Part shown: one piece after another, positions 28,268-36,867 of the stretch
Layout: each line of letters begins with the position of its first letter
Position numbering within the stretch: position 1 is the first letter of the stretch
Origin: Bin80 sp026708685
GTDB taxonomy: Bacteria; Bacteroidota; Rhodothermia; Rhodothermales; Bin80
Reading direction: 5' to 3'
Length of the DNA stretch: 64,000 nt
NCBI GenBank assembly: GCA_965200955.1
Contig: OZ241742.1
Location: 3,720,001 to 3,784,000 of the forward strand
Made by a program: the position numbers and the translations under genes
Notes under the pieces: generated by a model
The model's input: only the letters and a program-made list of their open reading frames with translations
What the model was told of the DNA's origin: nothing
Database searches by the model: none

Positions 28268-31218
28268 GTACAAGTTGTTCTGAAATCCCTTGCCATATGC
28301 GATGATCATCATTTTTTTTTGATTTCTATTGGAATTGCAAGATCAGAGCCATACGATATACGAATATCAGCCCTTTTTTCATCAGCATATTGCCCCTCTG
28401 GTTCTCCACTGACTTGGTAGTTTTTAAGGTATGGATTCATATGTGACAAAAGCACATCACGGCAATCGTTTTCGTGCTGAGGTTTAGTGAACTTATTCGT
28501 TTCAGAATCTCGGCACCAATACTGCCTCCATTCATTGGTTGATCCGTGACGAATACGATACCCTAACTCATGTAGAACATCTGTCGTTAGAGCCAGAAGA
28601 TCAGCTGCATTTGCTGGGGGTCCACCTTGGAGAGACTTCTGAACTTCTTCCAAGCTAAGATCCGGTCGATTGGCTATGCGGCGATTTCTATTCCATTCCT
28701 GCTGAGAACGCATAATCTCTTGCCTCCACGGTGACATATCAGGATTAGTAACTAATGAGTTAAGCACATCCATTGTAGTATCATCGTCACGTTTTAGAAA
28801 TTCCCGAAGGAATGTAGTAAGAAGCGATTGGAATTTGTTACTATTTATTTCTTCTTTACTGAGAAAATGTGCTTCCTCACGAAAATTGGGACGACTCACT
28901 CGTTTTCCAATTGCAATGATAAGCCGTGACATTTCTTCAGAACTCCATTCGTCTATATTTTGCAAAATGAGTTTTTGACCATCTGGTACAAGGAAACTGA
29001 GGACACGCCGTAGCCGAGACTCCTGACCCGATGATAGAAACTTCTCCAAAAGTACAAGGCAATGCTCCTTGGCTGCATACACCCCTGCACAGAGCCATTG
29101 GGCTCGTTGGGCAATATCCATATTTTTTCGATGCAGTCGTTTTAGGGCAATTTTGCGTAATTCTTCTGGGGATATTGCATTAGAACGAATCGCAGTCCAT
29201 AGAACGACACGAAGTGATTCTAATTGCCGCTCATTGCATCTAGTTGAATAAACTGAAAACATATTCTTCACAGCAAGTTGTGCAACCTGTAAATACGCCG
29301 GATTATCAATCATCTCATGTATATAACTACTCAGGGGTAATTTGGCGTTAACACAAGCGTTGTGGATAGCAACCAGTGAATCGGACACAGCCTCTGGATA
29401 GTGTTTTAGAGCCTTTTCGTACCATGAAGGGTGGTAATTCCCATAAAATGTGAAAAGTGCAGCTGGATTTTCTCCACGGTGTATAGCTGGAACCATAGGT
29501 CTATCCGTAACATGGTAAAACCCTAGTGCTTTCCTTTTTCCACTTTCTGACAGACTATCCATAATAGTATCGCTCTGTTCCTCCATGCCAGCCAGAAATG
29601 GTAAAGCAAAAAATGACATTTTATTGTTTTGGTGAAGTTCTGCAATTTGATCTAAATCTGGCACATCGTCACGCTTCAACACGCATTTAAATCCAGACAT
29701 TATTGTCTCAACAAGGCTCTTATCTCCTCCCAGATAAGATTCTAAATAACGTTTCGGTTGTCTATTGTCCATAGCACGACCATCAAAATAAATTGAAGCA
29801 AGGTGGTGGAGCAATCGTGGTGAGCAGTTTCCCAAAGCTAATTCAGATTTCTGCTGTCGTATATCCTCAACTTCATTTGGTCTCTTTTCGCTTTGGGCAT
29901 CTCTTACTTTTGCAATCTCATTGCTCCATTCGGTTTCTTCCTGATTGGTTCTATCTCTAGCACTAAGCCGCTTCTGGTTCCATTCACGCATGCCTGAAAT
30001 CTCTGATACAACTTGTTCTATTTCTTCGTCAGTCAACCGATCTTCCCAGCCTTCCACCAAACGGTCGGACCACCATGCAAGCCTCTCAGCTACCATCGGA
30101 TGTATACTCCAGAGCTCCTTCGCACGAGTAAGGCACCACAAACGAAATCCAACAGGTGGATTCGGACCTACAAACTTCATCGCGATCATGATGTTACTAC
30201 CGGACTCCTGTGTAATCAAGTCATGTTCAATGAGGTCACGCTGGATGATCTCATGCTCACTCAACCATTTTCGAATTGTTATATTTGCCTCATCATTCCG
30301 ATTATCCGACCTCTCAACACTTCCTTGAGAAATAAGTTGTGATGTTTGAACATCAATTTCAACCAGTTTGAACCAACGATACAAATCGGTAATATCTAAT
30401 TCATCGCCAAAAAAGTATAGGCTTCTTGCAAGGAGATCTGGTACAATACTTGACATCCGGTGATTTCCCAACTTTGGAAGTACTTTGGGAGCATAATCAC
30501 AAAGTGATTCAATTAATTCCCTTATTTGGTTTTTCCGTGACCGATTGACCAAGTCATACCAGAACTCCATATACACATTATGACTATACGCTACATCTGT
30601 GTCTACTAAGTATTTCCATATGTCCGACGGTGTTAATTCTCTGGGATACAAGAGATCTAAGAATGTCCCCCTGAGATCATTCTTCTCATCTGATAACAGA
30701 TCTTGTTGCAAGTCCGATAGAATCTCGTTAAATGTCATTTTACGATCAGATTGATCAACAAGGATCGCACTTAATGCACGGATGGCCTCACAACGAATAT
30801 AGTCCTTCCAGCTTGGATCATAAACCACATTCAACAGATTTTTACGACTTGTCTTCAGCTGCACTTTTGAGATATGCCTCTGAATAACATCCATTTCAGA
30901 GTACCTTTGCGAAAAGCCTTGAAGAAGTTGATAAACAAGCATTTGCCTATTTTCCGAACGGGTAGGCAGTCCAGTCAATTCCCAAATGATCAATTCACCT
31001 TGATGACTTACCAAGGCTTCCAGAGCGGCATCGGAAGGCCACCGAAATGTCAAATCATTGCTACTCTCAAGATGTTTAAGCAGTTTTCTTCGTTCCCCAA
31101 AACTCAAGCTACTTGCATCTCCATTGAAAGCTATGGTAACTGGATCTGTTTGAATCAAAGTATCCCTCGTTTGAGAATTGAAGGATGCGAGCCATGCAAC
31201 AAGACCCCTAAGATCAGG
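28260..31218 (-). pseudogene. NACHT/STAND-like protein with C-terminal PD-(D/E)XK nuclease domain; N-terminus lost, frameshifted, split by IS1595
   Basis: The longest uninterrupted stretch runs from TTG 31158 to a stop at 28309, 949 residues, but protein-like sequence goes on upstream to 31218 (PDLRGLVAWLASFNSQTRDT), where an in-frame TAA marks a break. LVAWLA followed by LIQTDPVTIAFNGD and a long helical repeat region resembles the part after the NACHT ATPase in bacterial STAND proteins; the ATPase itself is missing. The C-terminus has ADIRISYGSDLAIPIEIKK, the D...E-x-K core of a PD-(D/E)XK nuclease. A run of nine A at 28309-28320 shifts the frame: with one A fewer the protein reads on as NDDHRIWQGISEQLVPK up to the IS1595 junction and then into 25288-25487. 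A defence role is likely by family; the gene is dead as it stands. Confidence 0.75.
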
Positions 31219-31238
31219 TTATAGAACGTAGTTCGCTC

Positions 31239-31307
31239 GGTTGATGCTCCGTGTAAAGGTTCCGTGTGGGCAGGTTTGTTTGCCGATTTTCCCTACTGGA
31301 TTAGTTG
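31239..31307 (+). repeat. Island repeat, copy 1 (about 69 bp)
   Basis: Begins GGTTGATGCTCCGTG and ends CCTACTGGATTAGTTG. The same beginning and end occur in the copy at 33483-33554 (GGTTGGTGTTGCTCCGTG ... CCTACTGGATTAGTTG), so the three plus-strand genes lie between two direct copies. Confidence 0.6.
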
Positions 31308-31357
31308 CGGTTTGATCCTTTTTTCTTTTCGGGGAGTTTACCGCAGTGAAAGTCCGT

Positions 31358-31399
31358 GCGCCCAGTGTCCAGTAATGTGGGCTGGGCGCCTTTTTTTTT
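31358..31399 (+). terminator. Intrinsic terminator or attenuator just before the first PLD-like gene
   Basis: An 8-bp perfect stem GCGCCCAG/CTGGGCGC (31358-31365 and 31382-31389) with a 16-nt loop is followed by nine T (31391-31399). The run of T ends five bases before the preferred ATG at 31405. A terminator in this place would stop read-through from the left, or act as a leader attenuator for the PLD-like operon. Confidence 0.8.
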
Positions 31400-31404
31400 G
31401 CTCT

Positions 31405-31962
31405 ATGCCTGCGAATGGTCATTTGGTTTCGGGTCGTATTGAGTCTCCCCAGCAGGCTTTGCTGGGGTTCGCCGATGGCGTGACGCTGTGTGGTTTGTCC
31501 GATGGCACGTGGGGGTTGATTGACATGATCTTTGCCCTGCTTGACAAGGTCGGTGCCTCCGATGTGGTTTTGTCTTCGTGGACGTTCAAGGGGGCAAAGG
31601 TGGAAGCGTCCCTTGCCCTTGCCCATGCTGAGGCGATTCGGTCTCTGCGGTTCCTTGCTGATCTGAACTTCATGGAGGCCCAGCCTGAGTTGGTTCGTGC
31701 CTTGCGTGGTCGGTTTGGGGAGGAGTGCGTGGTTGAATGGAAGGCCCATTCGAAGTTCCTTTGTCTTTCGGGGGGTGCCTTTGATGTGCTCCTACTCGGT
31801 AGCATGAATCTTCATGCGAATAAGCGGTTTGAGTACTTTACTGTGGTTGGTGGGCGTGGGGTTGCCTCTGCCTATTTGGAGGTGGTCGATGATCTTTTGT
31901 TGAATCCTCCTCGTGTCCGCCGTTTTTCCCGTGATGGGTTGGCCCGTGAACTCCCTGCGTGA
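31405..31962 (+). CDS. Single-motif PLD-like protein A
   Basis: 185 residues from ATG 31405; the frame is open back to 31264, but that part would run through the terminator hairpin. The core motif is AHSKFLCLSGG followed by LLLGSMNLHANKRFEYF: the H-x-K of the phospholipase D (HKD) motif, the G-S-x-N turn and the N-x-R-x-E tail seen in DNA-acting PLD proteins. The usual Asp four residues after the Lys is not there. Only one half-motif is present, so an active enzyme would need two chains. It overlaps protein B by 4 bases and looks like its distant paralogue. Function unknown. Confidence 0.62.
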   Translation: MPANGHLVSGRIESPQQALLGFADGVTLCGLSDGTWGLIDMIFALLDKVGASDVVLSSWTFKGAKVEASLALAHAEAIRSLRFLADLNFMEAQPELVRALRGRFGEECVVEWKAHSKFLCLSGGAFDVLLLGSMNLHANKRFEYFTVVGGRGVASAYLEVVDDLLLNPPRVRRFSRDGLARELPA

Positions 31963-32816
31963 AGATGGCGATTGATCTTGGTGTCCCTGTCCGTGTGGTT
32001 CCCCGCTGTGGCTCCGCCTCCGAAATGCTGGAGGGTGTTTGCCCTGCGTTGGTTTCGGAGGGCGAGGTTCGTGTGGGGGTGACGGGCGGTCAGTGGTCAG
32101 TGATTGATGTGGTTCGTGGGTTGCTTGCTTGCGATCTTGGTCATGTGGAATGTATCACGGTGTTCAGTTGGCGTGCCTCCCGCGTGGATGTGGGGGAGTT
32201 GTTTCGTGAAGTGCGTGAAGGTCGGCTGGGCAGTGCTCGGTTGGTGATCTCCCATGAAATGAAGGGCATTGAGCGGTTGGAGTTCCAGTCTCTTTCGGAG
32301 GTCTGCGGTGATGCTCTTCGTGTTTGCCGTTCGCATTTGAAGGGGTTTGTGGTTGCTCGGTCTGGGGGCTGTTTGCTGTATTTGACAAGTGCGAACTTCA
32401 ATCGCAATGGTCGCAATGAGTCCTATGAGTTGCATGTTGGTGGCTCCGTTGCTGAGGCGTATGCTGGTTTGTCCGATTTGGTCTTTGCGTTTCAGAAGCC
32501 CCGTGCGTGGGAGGATGATAAGGCTGCGGGCACGAAGCTCTTTCGTAAGTTGCTCACCGAGTTGCGGTTGGCGACTCCGATCACGGTCGGCGAGTCGCGG
32601 GCTGATAAGGCTCGTAGGCGTGCTGGGGTTTCTGCCGATGATGGGTTGGAGGGGTTGGATGACTTGGAGGATGTGGTTACTCTCCCTGTTTTGCTGGGTG
32701 CGATGCGCCGTCAGTTGGAGTCAAATTTTCTGGGTGAGGTTCGCAGGTCGGTGGTTCCGTCTTCGTTTGGTTCCATGTTGAAGTCTGAAAATGTCAAGGT
32801 CAAGAAGGAAAATTAG
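31959..32816 (+). CDS. Single-motif PLD-like protein B
   Basis: Up to 285 residues from GTG 31959, or 283 from ATG 31965, overlapping the stop of protein A. The core reads RSHLKGFVVARSGG and then LYLTSANFNRNGRNESYEL, the same H-x-K, S-x-N and N-x-x-x-N-E pattern as protein A, again without the Asp. The first half (GGQWSVIDVVRGLLACDLGH, CITVFSWRASRVDVGELF) matches the first half of protein A in layout (DGTWGLIDMIFALLDKVGAS, VVLSSWTFKGAKVEASL), so the two are tandem duplicates. A C-terminal tail of about 90 residues is unique to B. It overlaps the next gene by 26 bases. Confidence 0.62.
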   Translation: MKMAIDLGVPVRVVPRCGSASEMLEGVCPALVSEGEVRVGVTGGQWSVIDVVRGLLACDLGHVECITVFSWRASRVDVGELFREVREGRLGSARLVISHEMKGIERLEFQSLSEVCGDALRVCRSHLKGFVVARSGGCLLYLTSANFNRNGRNESYELHVGGSVAEAYAGLSDLVFAFQKPRAWEDDKAAGTKLFRKLLTELRLATPITVGESRADKARRRAGVSADDGLEGLDDLEDVVTLPVLLGAMRRQLESNFLGEVRRSVVPSSFGSMLKSENVKVKKEN

Positions 32817-33321
32817 CCGTAGGGTGATTCGTGCTGTGGACAAGGCTGGTGATGCCAGTCCCTATCTGGTTGAGTGGGCGCGGGCTGCTGGGGTGTCTCC
32901 CCGTCAGTTGAATCTTTGGCGGGTGCTCGGTCGCAATGAGGAGGAGGGGCTTTGCCGTGAACTGTCCGATTTGATGGATGAGTTGGACTCCCTCTGGATC
33001 AGGATTGCTGAGGATGAGGTTCGCCGTTTGGGGTTTTGTCCCTTTGAGGAAGTTCGTGTTCAGGGGCAGGCGATCGATGAGTCTTCCTCTGCCCCGTTGA
33101 ATGTCCAGTTGACTCTCCGTCCTCCGCCTCCCCAGTTGGGTCTTCGTTGGTTGGCCTCCAAGCGCCCCGATGTGTGGGGTTCGCATGCTTCGCTGGATCA
33201 CAAGGTGGATGTTGCTCCGTTGGTGAAGGTGGTTTTTGATGACATTGCTACTGACGCTGGTGGTTTGTCCGATGGTGGGCAGGATGCTGGGGGTAGTTCA
33301 GAATCCGATGGGCTGGATTAG
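32791..33321 (+). CDS. Phage terminase small-subunit-like DNA-binding protein
   Basis: 176 residues. A basic start (MSRSRRKISRRVIRAV) is followed by a helix-turn-helix-like segment (YLVEWARAAGVSPRQLNLWR), a helical part with LWIRIAEDEVRRLGFCPFEE, and GLRWLASKRPDVWG, a pattern common in small terminase subunits and related phage DNA-binding proteins. The C-terminus is Gly/Ser/Asp-rich and low in complexity. No large terminase is nearby, so it may serve as the DNA-binding partner of the PLD-like pair rather than in packaging. The stop codon is part of the recurring GGATTAGTTG sequence. Confidence 0.5.
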   Translation: MSRSRRKISRRVIRAVDKAGDASPYLVEWARAAGVSPRQLNLWRVLGRNEEEGLCRELSDLMDELDSLWIRIAEDEVRRLGFCPFEEVRVQGQAIDESSSAPLNVQLTLRPPPPQLGLRWLASKRPDVWGSHASLDHKVDVAPLVKVVFDDIATDAGGLSDGGQDAGGSSESDGLD

Positions 33322-33323
33322 TT

Positions 33324-33547
33324 GGTTGGTGTTACTCCGTGAAGTGTCTTGAATGCGGGTTGGTCTCTTTGATGGGTGTCCGTCTTCTCCCTGCGTGAAA
33401 AGGTTGAGGATGCTGGGGGTTGGTGCTCCGTGAAAAGCCTGAGGCAGTGGGGTTGGTGTTGGCTTTTTGCCTGTATCAGGACGGTTGGTGTTGCTCCGTG
33501 AAATGGTGGAGCAGTGGGGTTGCTGGGAGGCGGTTTTGCCTACTGGA
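33324..33547 (+). repeat. Intergenic block with three copies of the island motif
   Basis: GGTTGGTGTTACTCCGTGAA starts at 33324, GGTTGGTGCTCCGTGAA at 33418 and GGTTGGTGTTGCTCCGTGAA at 33483, spaced 94 and 65 bases. The third runs on to CCTACTGGATTAGTTG (to 33554), which covers the end of the convergent LRR gene. No gene was seen between the stop at 33321 and the LRR stop. Confidence 0.6.
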
Positions 33548-35011
33548 TTAGTTGGAGCAGGTGGGGCCGCTTACGATGCTTATGCCGTTGAGCCATGTTT
33601 GGAACTCGGTGTTTGCTGGGGCGCAGAGCCCTGCGTTTGCTTGAAACCATAGCCAGTCCATCCCCATTGCCCCTACCAGTCCCTGCGGGAGTTCGCCCGT
33701 CAGTTGGTTGGAGGACAGGAGGAGGCTTGTCAGGTTCGTGAGGTTTCCGATCTCTGGGGGGATGGTGCCCGTGAGTTCGTTGCCGCCCAGGAAGAGGCTT
33801 ATCAGGTTCGTGAGGTTTCCGATCCAGGCGGGGATGGGGCCCGTTAGTTCGTTTCTGTACAGGTCGAGCTGTTCAAGGTTGGTGAGGTTTCCGATCTCTG
33901 GGGGGATGGTGCCCGTCAGTTGGTTTCCTTGCAGTACGAGGTATTTAAGGTTCGTTAGGTTGCCTATCTCTGGGGGGATGGGGCCCGTGAAGCCGCTCAG
34001 GTCGAGGTAGGTTAGGTTCGTTAGGTTTTCGATCCAGGCGGGGATGGTGCCCGTGAGTTCGATGCTGCCCAGTTCAAGGCGTGTCAGGTTCGTGAGGTTT
34101 CCGATCTCTGGGGGGATGCCTCCCGTGAAGTCGCCGCTCAGGTTGAGGGCTTTAAGGTTTGTTAAGTTTGTTAGGATGTTTCCTATTTCTGCTGGGATGG
34201 GGCCCGTGAAGTCGTGCAGTTCAAGGCTGGTTAGGTTCGTTAGGTTTCCGATCTCTGGGGGGATGCCTCCCGTGAGTTCGATGCCGTCCAGGCTGAGGCC
34301 TGTCAGGTTGGTGAGGTTTCCGATCTCTGGGGGGATGCCTCCCGTGAAGTCGCCGCTCAGGCCGAGCCTTTGAAGGTTGGTGAGGTTTCCGATCTCTGGG
34401 GGGATGCCTTCCGTGAAGTCGCCCCACATGTAGAACAGTTGAAGGATGGTTAGGTTGGTTAGGTTTCCGATCTCTGGGGGGATGCCTCCCGTGAAGCTGC
34501 CGATCAGATAAAGGCGATCAAGGTTGGTGAGGTTTCCGATCTCTGGGGGGATGATGCCCGTCAGTTGGTTCACCACCAGGCTGAGGGTGGTTAGATTTCC
34601 TCCCTCCACCGTCAGTCCGTACCAGTCGGTGAATGCCTCCATGCTGGTTGGTACTGTGGTTGTGTCCCATCCAGTGCTGTTTCTCCATTCGCCTCCATTG
34701 GTTGCTCGGTAGAGGGCTTTGAGGGCGTTGAAGGTGGTTTCAATCTTTTGTTGCTCTCGCACTTCCTTGCAGGTGGGCCAGTCAGGCTGATCTGCCGTCT
34801 TTCTGAATGCTGAGAAGTCTTCGCTATCGCGCCACCTTAGGCAGCCGTCTCCCCATTGATCCTCAAATGCAGGAGCTCCCTCTGTTATTCGCTCGGTGGC
34901 TTTGTTGAGGATGCTGGTTTCAGGGTCGGTGATCTGCGAGTCGCACCTGCCGATCAGAATGACGAGCAGGAGGAGTCCGATTAGGGTGTGGGTTCGTGCC
35001 TTTGAGGTCAT
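33548..35011 (-). CDS. Secreted leucine-rich-repeat protein
   Basis: 487 residues. The leader MTSKARTHTLIGLLLLVILI is followed by CDSQ, so export is likely; the residue before Cys is Arg, which is poor for a lipobox. Residues 95-135 (NALKALYRATNGGEWRNSTG) form the cap seen before plant-type LRRs. From about residue 135 to 465 there are some 14 repeats of 23-24 residues with consensus LTGxIPPEIGNLTNLxxLxL. Repeat DNA is nearly identical between units, so copy number may change by recombination. Repeats of irregular length (DFTG, ELTG, and one with GNILTNLTNL) occur. Function is likely binding of protein or glycan. The end reads Ser-Asn-stop-TCC as in a shared repeat of the island. Confidence 0.82.
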   Translation of the reverse strand: MTSKARTHTLIGLLLLVILIGRCDSQITDPETSILNKATERITEGAPAFEDQWGDGCLRWRDSEDFSAFRKTADQPDWPTCKEVREQQKIETTFNALKALYRATNGGEWRNSTGWDTTTVPTSMEAFTDWYGLTVEGGNLTTLSLVVNQLTGIIPPEIGNLTNLDRLYLIGSFTGGIPPEIGNLTNLTILQLFYMWGDFTEGIPPEIGNLTNLQRLGLSGDFTGGIPPEIGNLTNLTGLSLDGIELTGGIPPEIGNLTNLTSLELHDFTGPIPAEIGNILTNLTNLKALNLSGDFTGGIPPEIGNLTNLTRLELGSIELTGTIPAWIENLTNLTYLDLSGFTGPIPPEIGNLTNLKYLVLQGNQLTGTIPPEIGNLTNLEQLDLYRNELTGPIPAWIGNLTNLISLFLGGNELTGTIPPEIGNLTNLTSLLLSSNQLTGELPQGLVGAMGMDWLWFQANAGLCAPANTEFQTWLNGISIVSGPTCSN

Positions 35012-35040
35012 GGGGTTCGTTGCGATTTTTGATGTGTGGA

Positions 35041-35985
35041 TTAGTTCGGTTGGTCTCTTTCTGCGATGTTGGCCTGTATTTGTTCGTAGAGTTCCTTTGC
35101 CCGTTGCTGGCCCCTTTTGATTTGGGCAGGGGTGAGTTCGCTTTCGATGCGGTTGGTGAAGTCTCTAAGGACTTCGTTTTGTTCCTCTGTTTCTCCCCCT
35201 GTGGCTTGGGCGATGATGAACCATGCGTAGGCTTCCGTGAAGTCTTTGAGGACTCCGTTTCCTTTTGCGTAGGCGAGTCCGAGGTTGAATTGGGCTTTTG
35301 GGTGTCCCTGCTCGGCTGCCTTTTTGTACCAGTGGGTTGCTTGCATGAAGTTTTTGAGGACTCCCTCCCCGTCGTAGTAGGCGAGTGCGAGGTTGAATTG
35401 GGCATCTGCGTCACCCTGCTCGGCTGCCTTTCGGTACCAGTGGGCTGATTCCGTGAAGTCTTTGAGGACTCCCTCTCCGAGGTAGTAGGCGTTTCCGAGG
35501 TTGAACTGGGCTTTTGAGTCTCCCTGCTCGGCTGCCTTTCGGTACCAGTGGGCTGATTCCGTGAAGTCTTTGAGGACTCCCTCTCCGAGGTAGTAGGCGT
35601 TTCCGAGGTTGAACTGGGCTTTTGAGTCTCCCTGCTCGGCGGCCTTTCGCAACCAGTGGGCTGATTCCGTGAAGTCTTTGAGGACTCCCTCCCCGCTGTA
35701 GTAGGCGATTCCGAGTGCGCGTTGGGCCTCTGCATGCCCCTGCTCGGCTGCCTTTCGCAACCAGTAGATTGCTTGTTGAAGGTCTTCTTCTACTCCCTCT
35801 CCGAGTGCGTAGGCTTTGCCGAGTTCGAATTGTGCCTCTGGGTCGGTGGGGTTGGTGTCTTCGCTTTCGCTCTTTGTGTTCGCCAGTTGCTCTCCGATTT
35901 GCCCTGTGGCTTGCTGGCGGGCTCCGATCACCAGTGCGATCAGGAGGATGGGTAGGCTTAGGGTGGTTCGTGCCTTTCGGGTCAT
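35041..35985 (-). CDS. Secreted Sel1-like repeat protein
   Basis: 314 residues. The leader MTRKARTTLSLPILLIALVI resembles that of the LRR protein next to it (MT-x-KART). Residues 45-280 hold about six to seven Sel1-like repeats of 36 residues, with pattern AQFNLGNAYYLGEGVLKDFT and ESAHWYRKAAEQGD. Three units in the middle are almost identical at DNA level, suggesting recent duplication. Sel1 proteins serve as binding scaffolds. It lies upstream of the LRR gene on the same strand with 29 bases between, so the two are probably one operon of exported repeat proteins. Confidence 0.82.
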   Translation of the reverse strand: MTRKARTTLSLPILLIALVIGARQQATGQIGEQLANTKSESEDTNPTDPEAQFELGKAYALGEGVEEDLQQAIYWLRKAAEQGHAEAQRALGIAYYSGEGVLKDFTESAHWLRKAAEQGDSKAQFNLGNAYYLGEGVLKDFTESAHWYRKAAEQGDSKAQFNLGNAYYLGEGVLKDFTESAHWYRKAAEQGDADAQFNLALAYYDGEGVLKNFMQATHWYKKAAEQGHPKAQFNLGLAYAKGNGVLKDFTEAYAWFIIAQATGGETEEQNEVLRDFTNRIESELTPAQIKRGQQRAKELYEQIQANIAERDQPN

Positions 35986-36084
35986 GTTGGCTTTGCTCTC
36001 CGTTGGTGAAGCGTGGTTGTAAGCCTTTCTCCCTTTGTGAGTTCCTTTGTTGGTCGGTGTTGGTGCTCGGTGTGCGGGTTGGCT

Positions 36085-36100
36085 GGTTGGTGCTCCGTCA
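36085..36100 (+). repeat. Island motif at the right edge
   Basis: GGTTGGTGCTCCGTCA, with a related GGTGTTGGTGCTCGGTG just before it (from about 36056). AT-rich DNA typical of the host follows directly. Confidence 0.55.
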
Positions 36101-36198
36101 GGGGTTTATGTTCGTTAAGTGCAATTATGTTACATACTTGTCTTTCAAGAGCTTCAATAATGGGATGAATATGCGTGGGTTCAAATTTCCCAATGCTT

Positions 36199-36244
36199 AA
36201 AAAAGTACTATCTTGAAATAATTAGTTTAAAATAGTACTTTTTT
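36199..36244. repeat. AT-rich 13-bp inverted repeat (hairpin)
   Basis: AAAAAAGTACTAT (36199-36211) and its exact inverse ATAGTACTTTTTT (36232-36244) with a 20-nt loop. It could act as a weak two-way terminator or be the end of a lost mobile element. Confidence 0.5.
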
Positions 36245-36867
36245 ATGTTTTTAAGATTTCATTTCCTTGTCTGGAAACTGCATGATTCTAACTCAAATGT
36301 GTTTGGACTCTGGATTTTAGATGAGATAAGAGGGTAACAACTGATTTCCTCAGCTCGTTGATATCCGTAGCATTTTTCATGATTTTCTACTTCACAGTCA
36401 TCTCCAGATGGTTGATCTTGTTTGTACATTTATTACGTATTCGTCATCCAAGAGATTGAAGTTTGGGGATATTGATTCAATAAACCGCTAACTTTGAAGT
36501 TACACATTCACACAATTCCCTCTCAATTCCATATCTGTGATATTCAAGATTCTATTGAGGATTTTCTCCTCTGGAAATGGCTCTTACAATATCGAAGGCA
36601 TGGTTTATCTCTAAATCTGGGGGTGACCTTCTCCAATGTACACATCAGCCCATGATCCAACATCTTCAAAATTTCTTGTAATTTTCAATCATTCAAAATG
36701 TTTATTTCAATATACAGGGGTGTATGGAGCTGTCCATCATCAAATCAATCTTTTCCGTTCATCCCATCTGGTTATCCTCCGTCAAAAATGAAACCAGGCT
36801 GGTTTCCAAAGGTACTAATAGGATACGATCATAATTCCGCTGATTACCACTGATGAAGATCTGAAGC
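36245..36867. other. Gap before the efflux operon
   Basis: About 620 AT-rich bases with stops in all frames and no gene recognised. The promoter of the efflux operon is expected in the last part, but no clear box can be named. Confidence 0.45.

Larger units (their letters stand above)
31219..36105. other. Foreign-looking island with strong G+T strand bias
   Basis: Across about 4.9 kb the plus strand is rich in G and T whichever strand is coding, unlike all neighbouring DNA. Plus-strand genes use GT-ending codons; the minus-strand LRR and Sel1 genes are therefore A+C-rich. A short motif, GGTTGGTGCTCCGTG and close variants, stands near both edges (31239 and 36085) and three times between the two gene groups. 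The left edge truncates the NACHT-like gene. No integrase, transposase or clear terminal inverted repeat was seen, so the means of entry is unknown. Edges are approximate. Confidence 0.65.

Noticed and set aside
31239..33554. Island repeats considered as integron attC sites
   Set aside because: The core sites R-Y-Y-Y-A-A-C and G-T-T-R-R-R-Y are not present in the right places and no integrase is visible.
33708..34712. Regular DNA repeats considered as a CRISPR array
   Set aside because: The 69-72-base period matches LRR codons, there are no unique spacers, and the open frame encodes a clear LRR protein.
34920..35735. 271-codon minus-strand frame rich in Ser, Thr, Lys and Glu
   Set aside because: Its periodicity simply mirrors the Sel1 repeats read in another frame; the Sel1 frame has the leader and family pattern.
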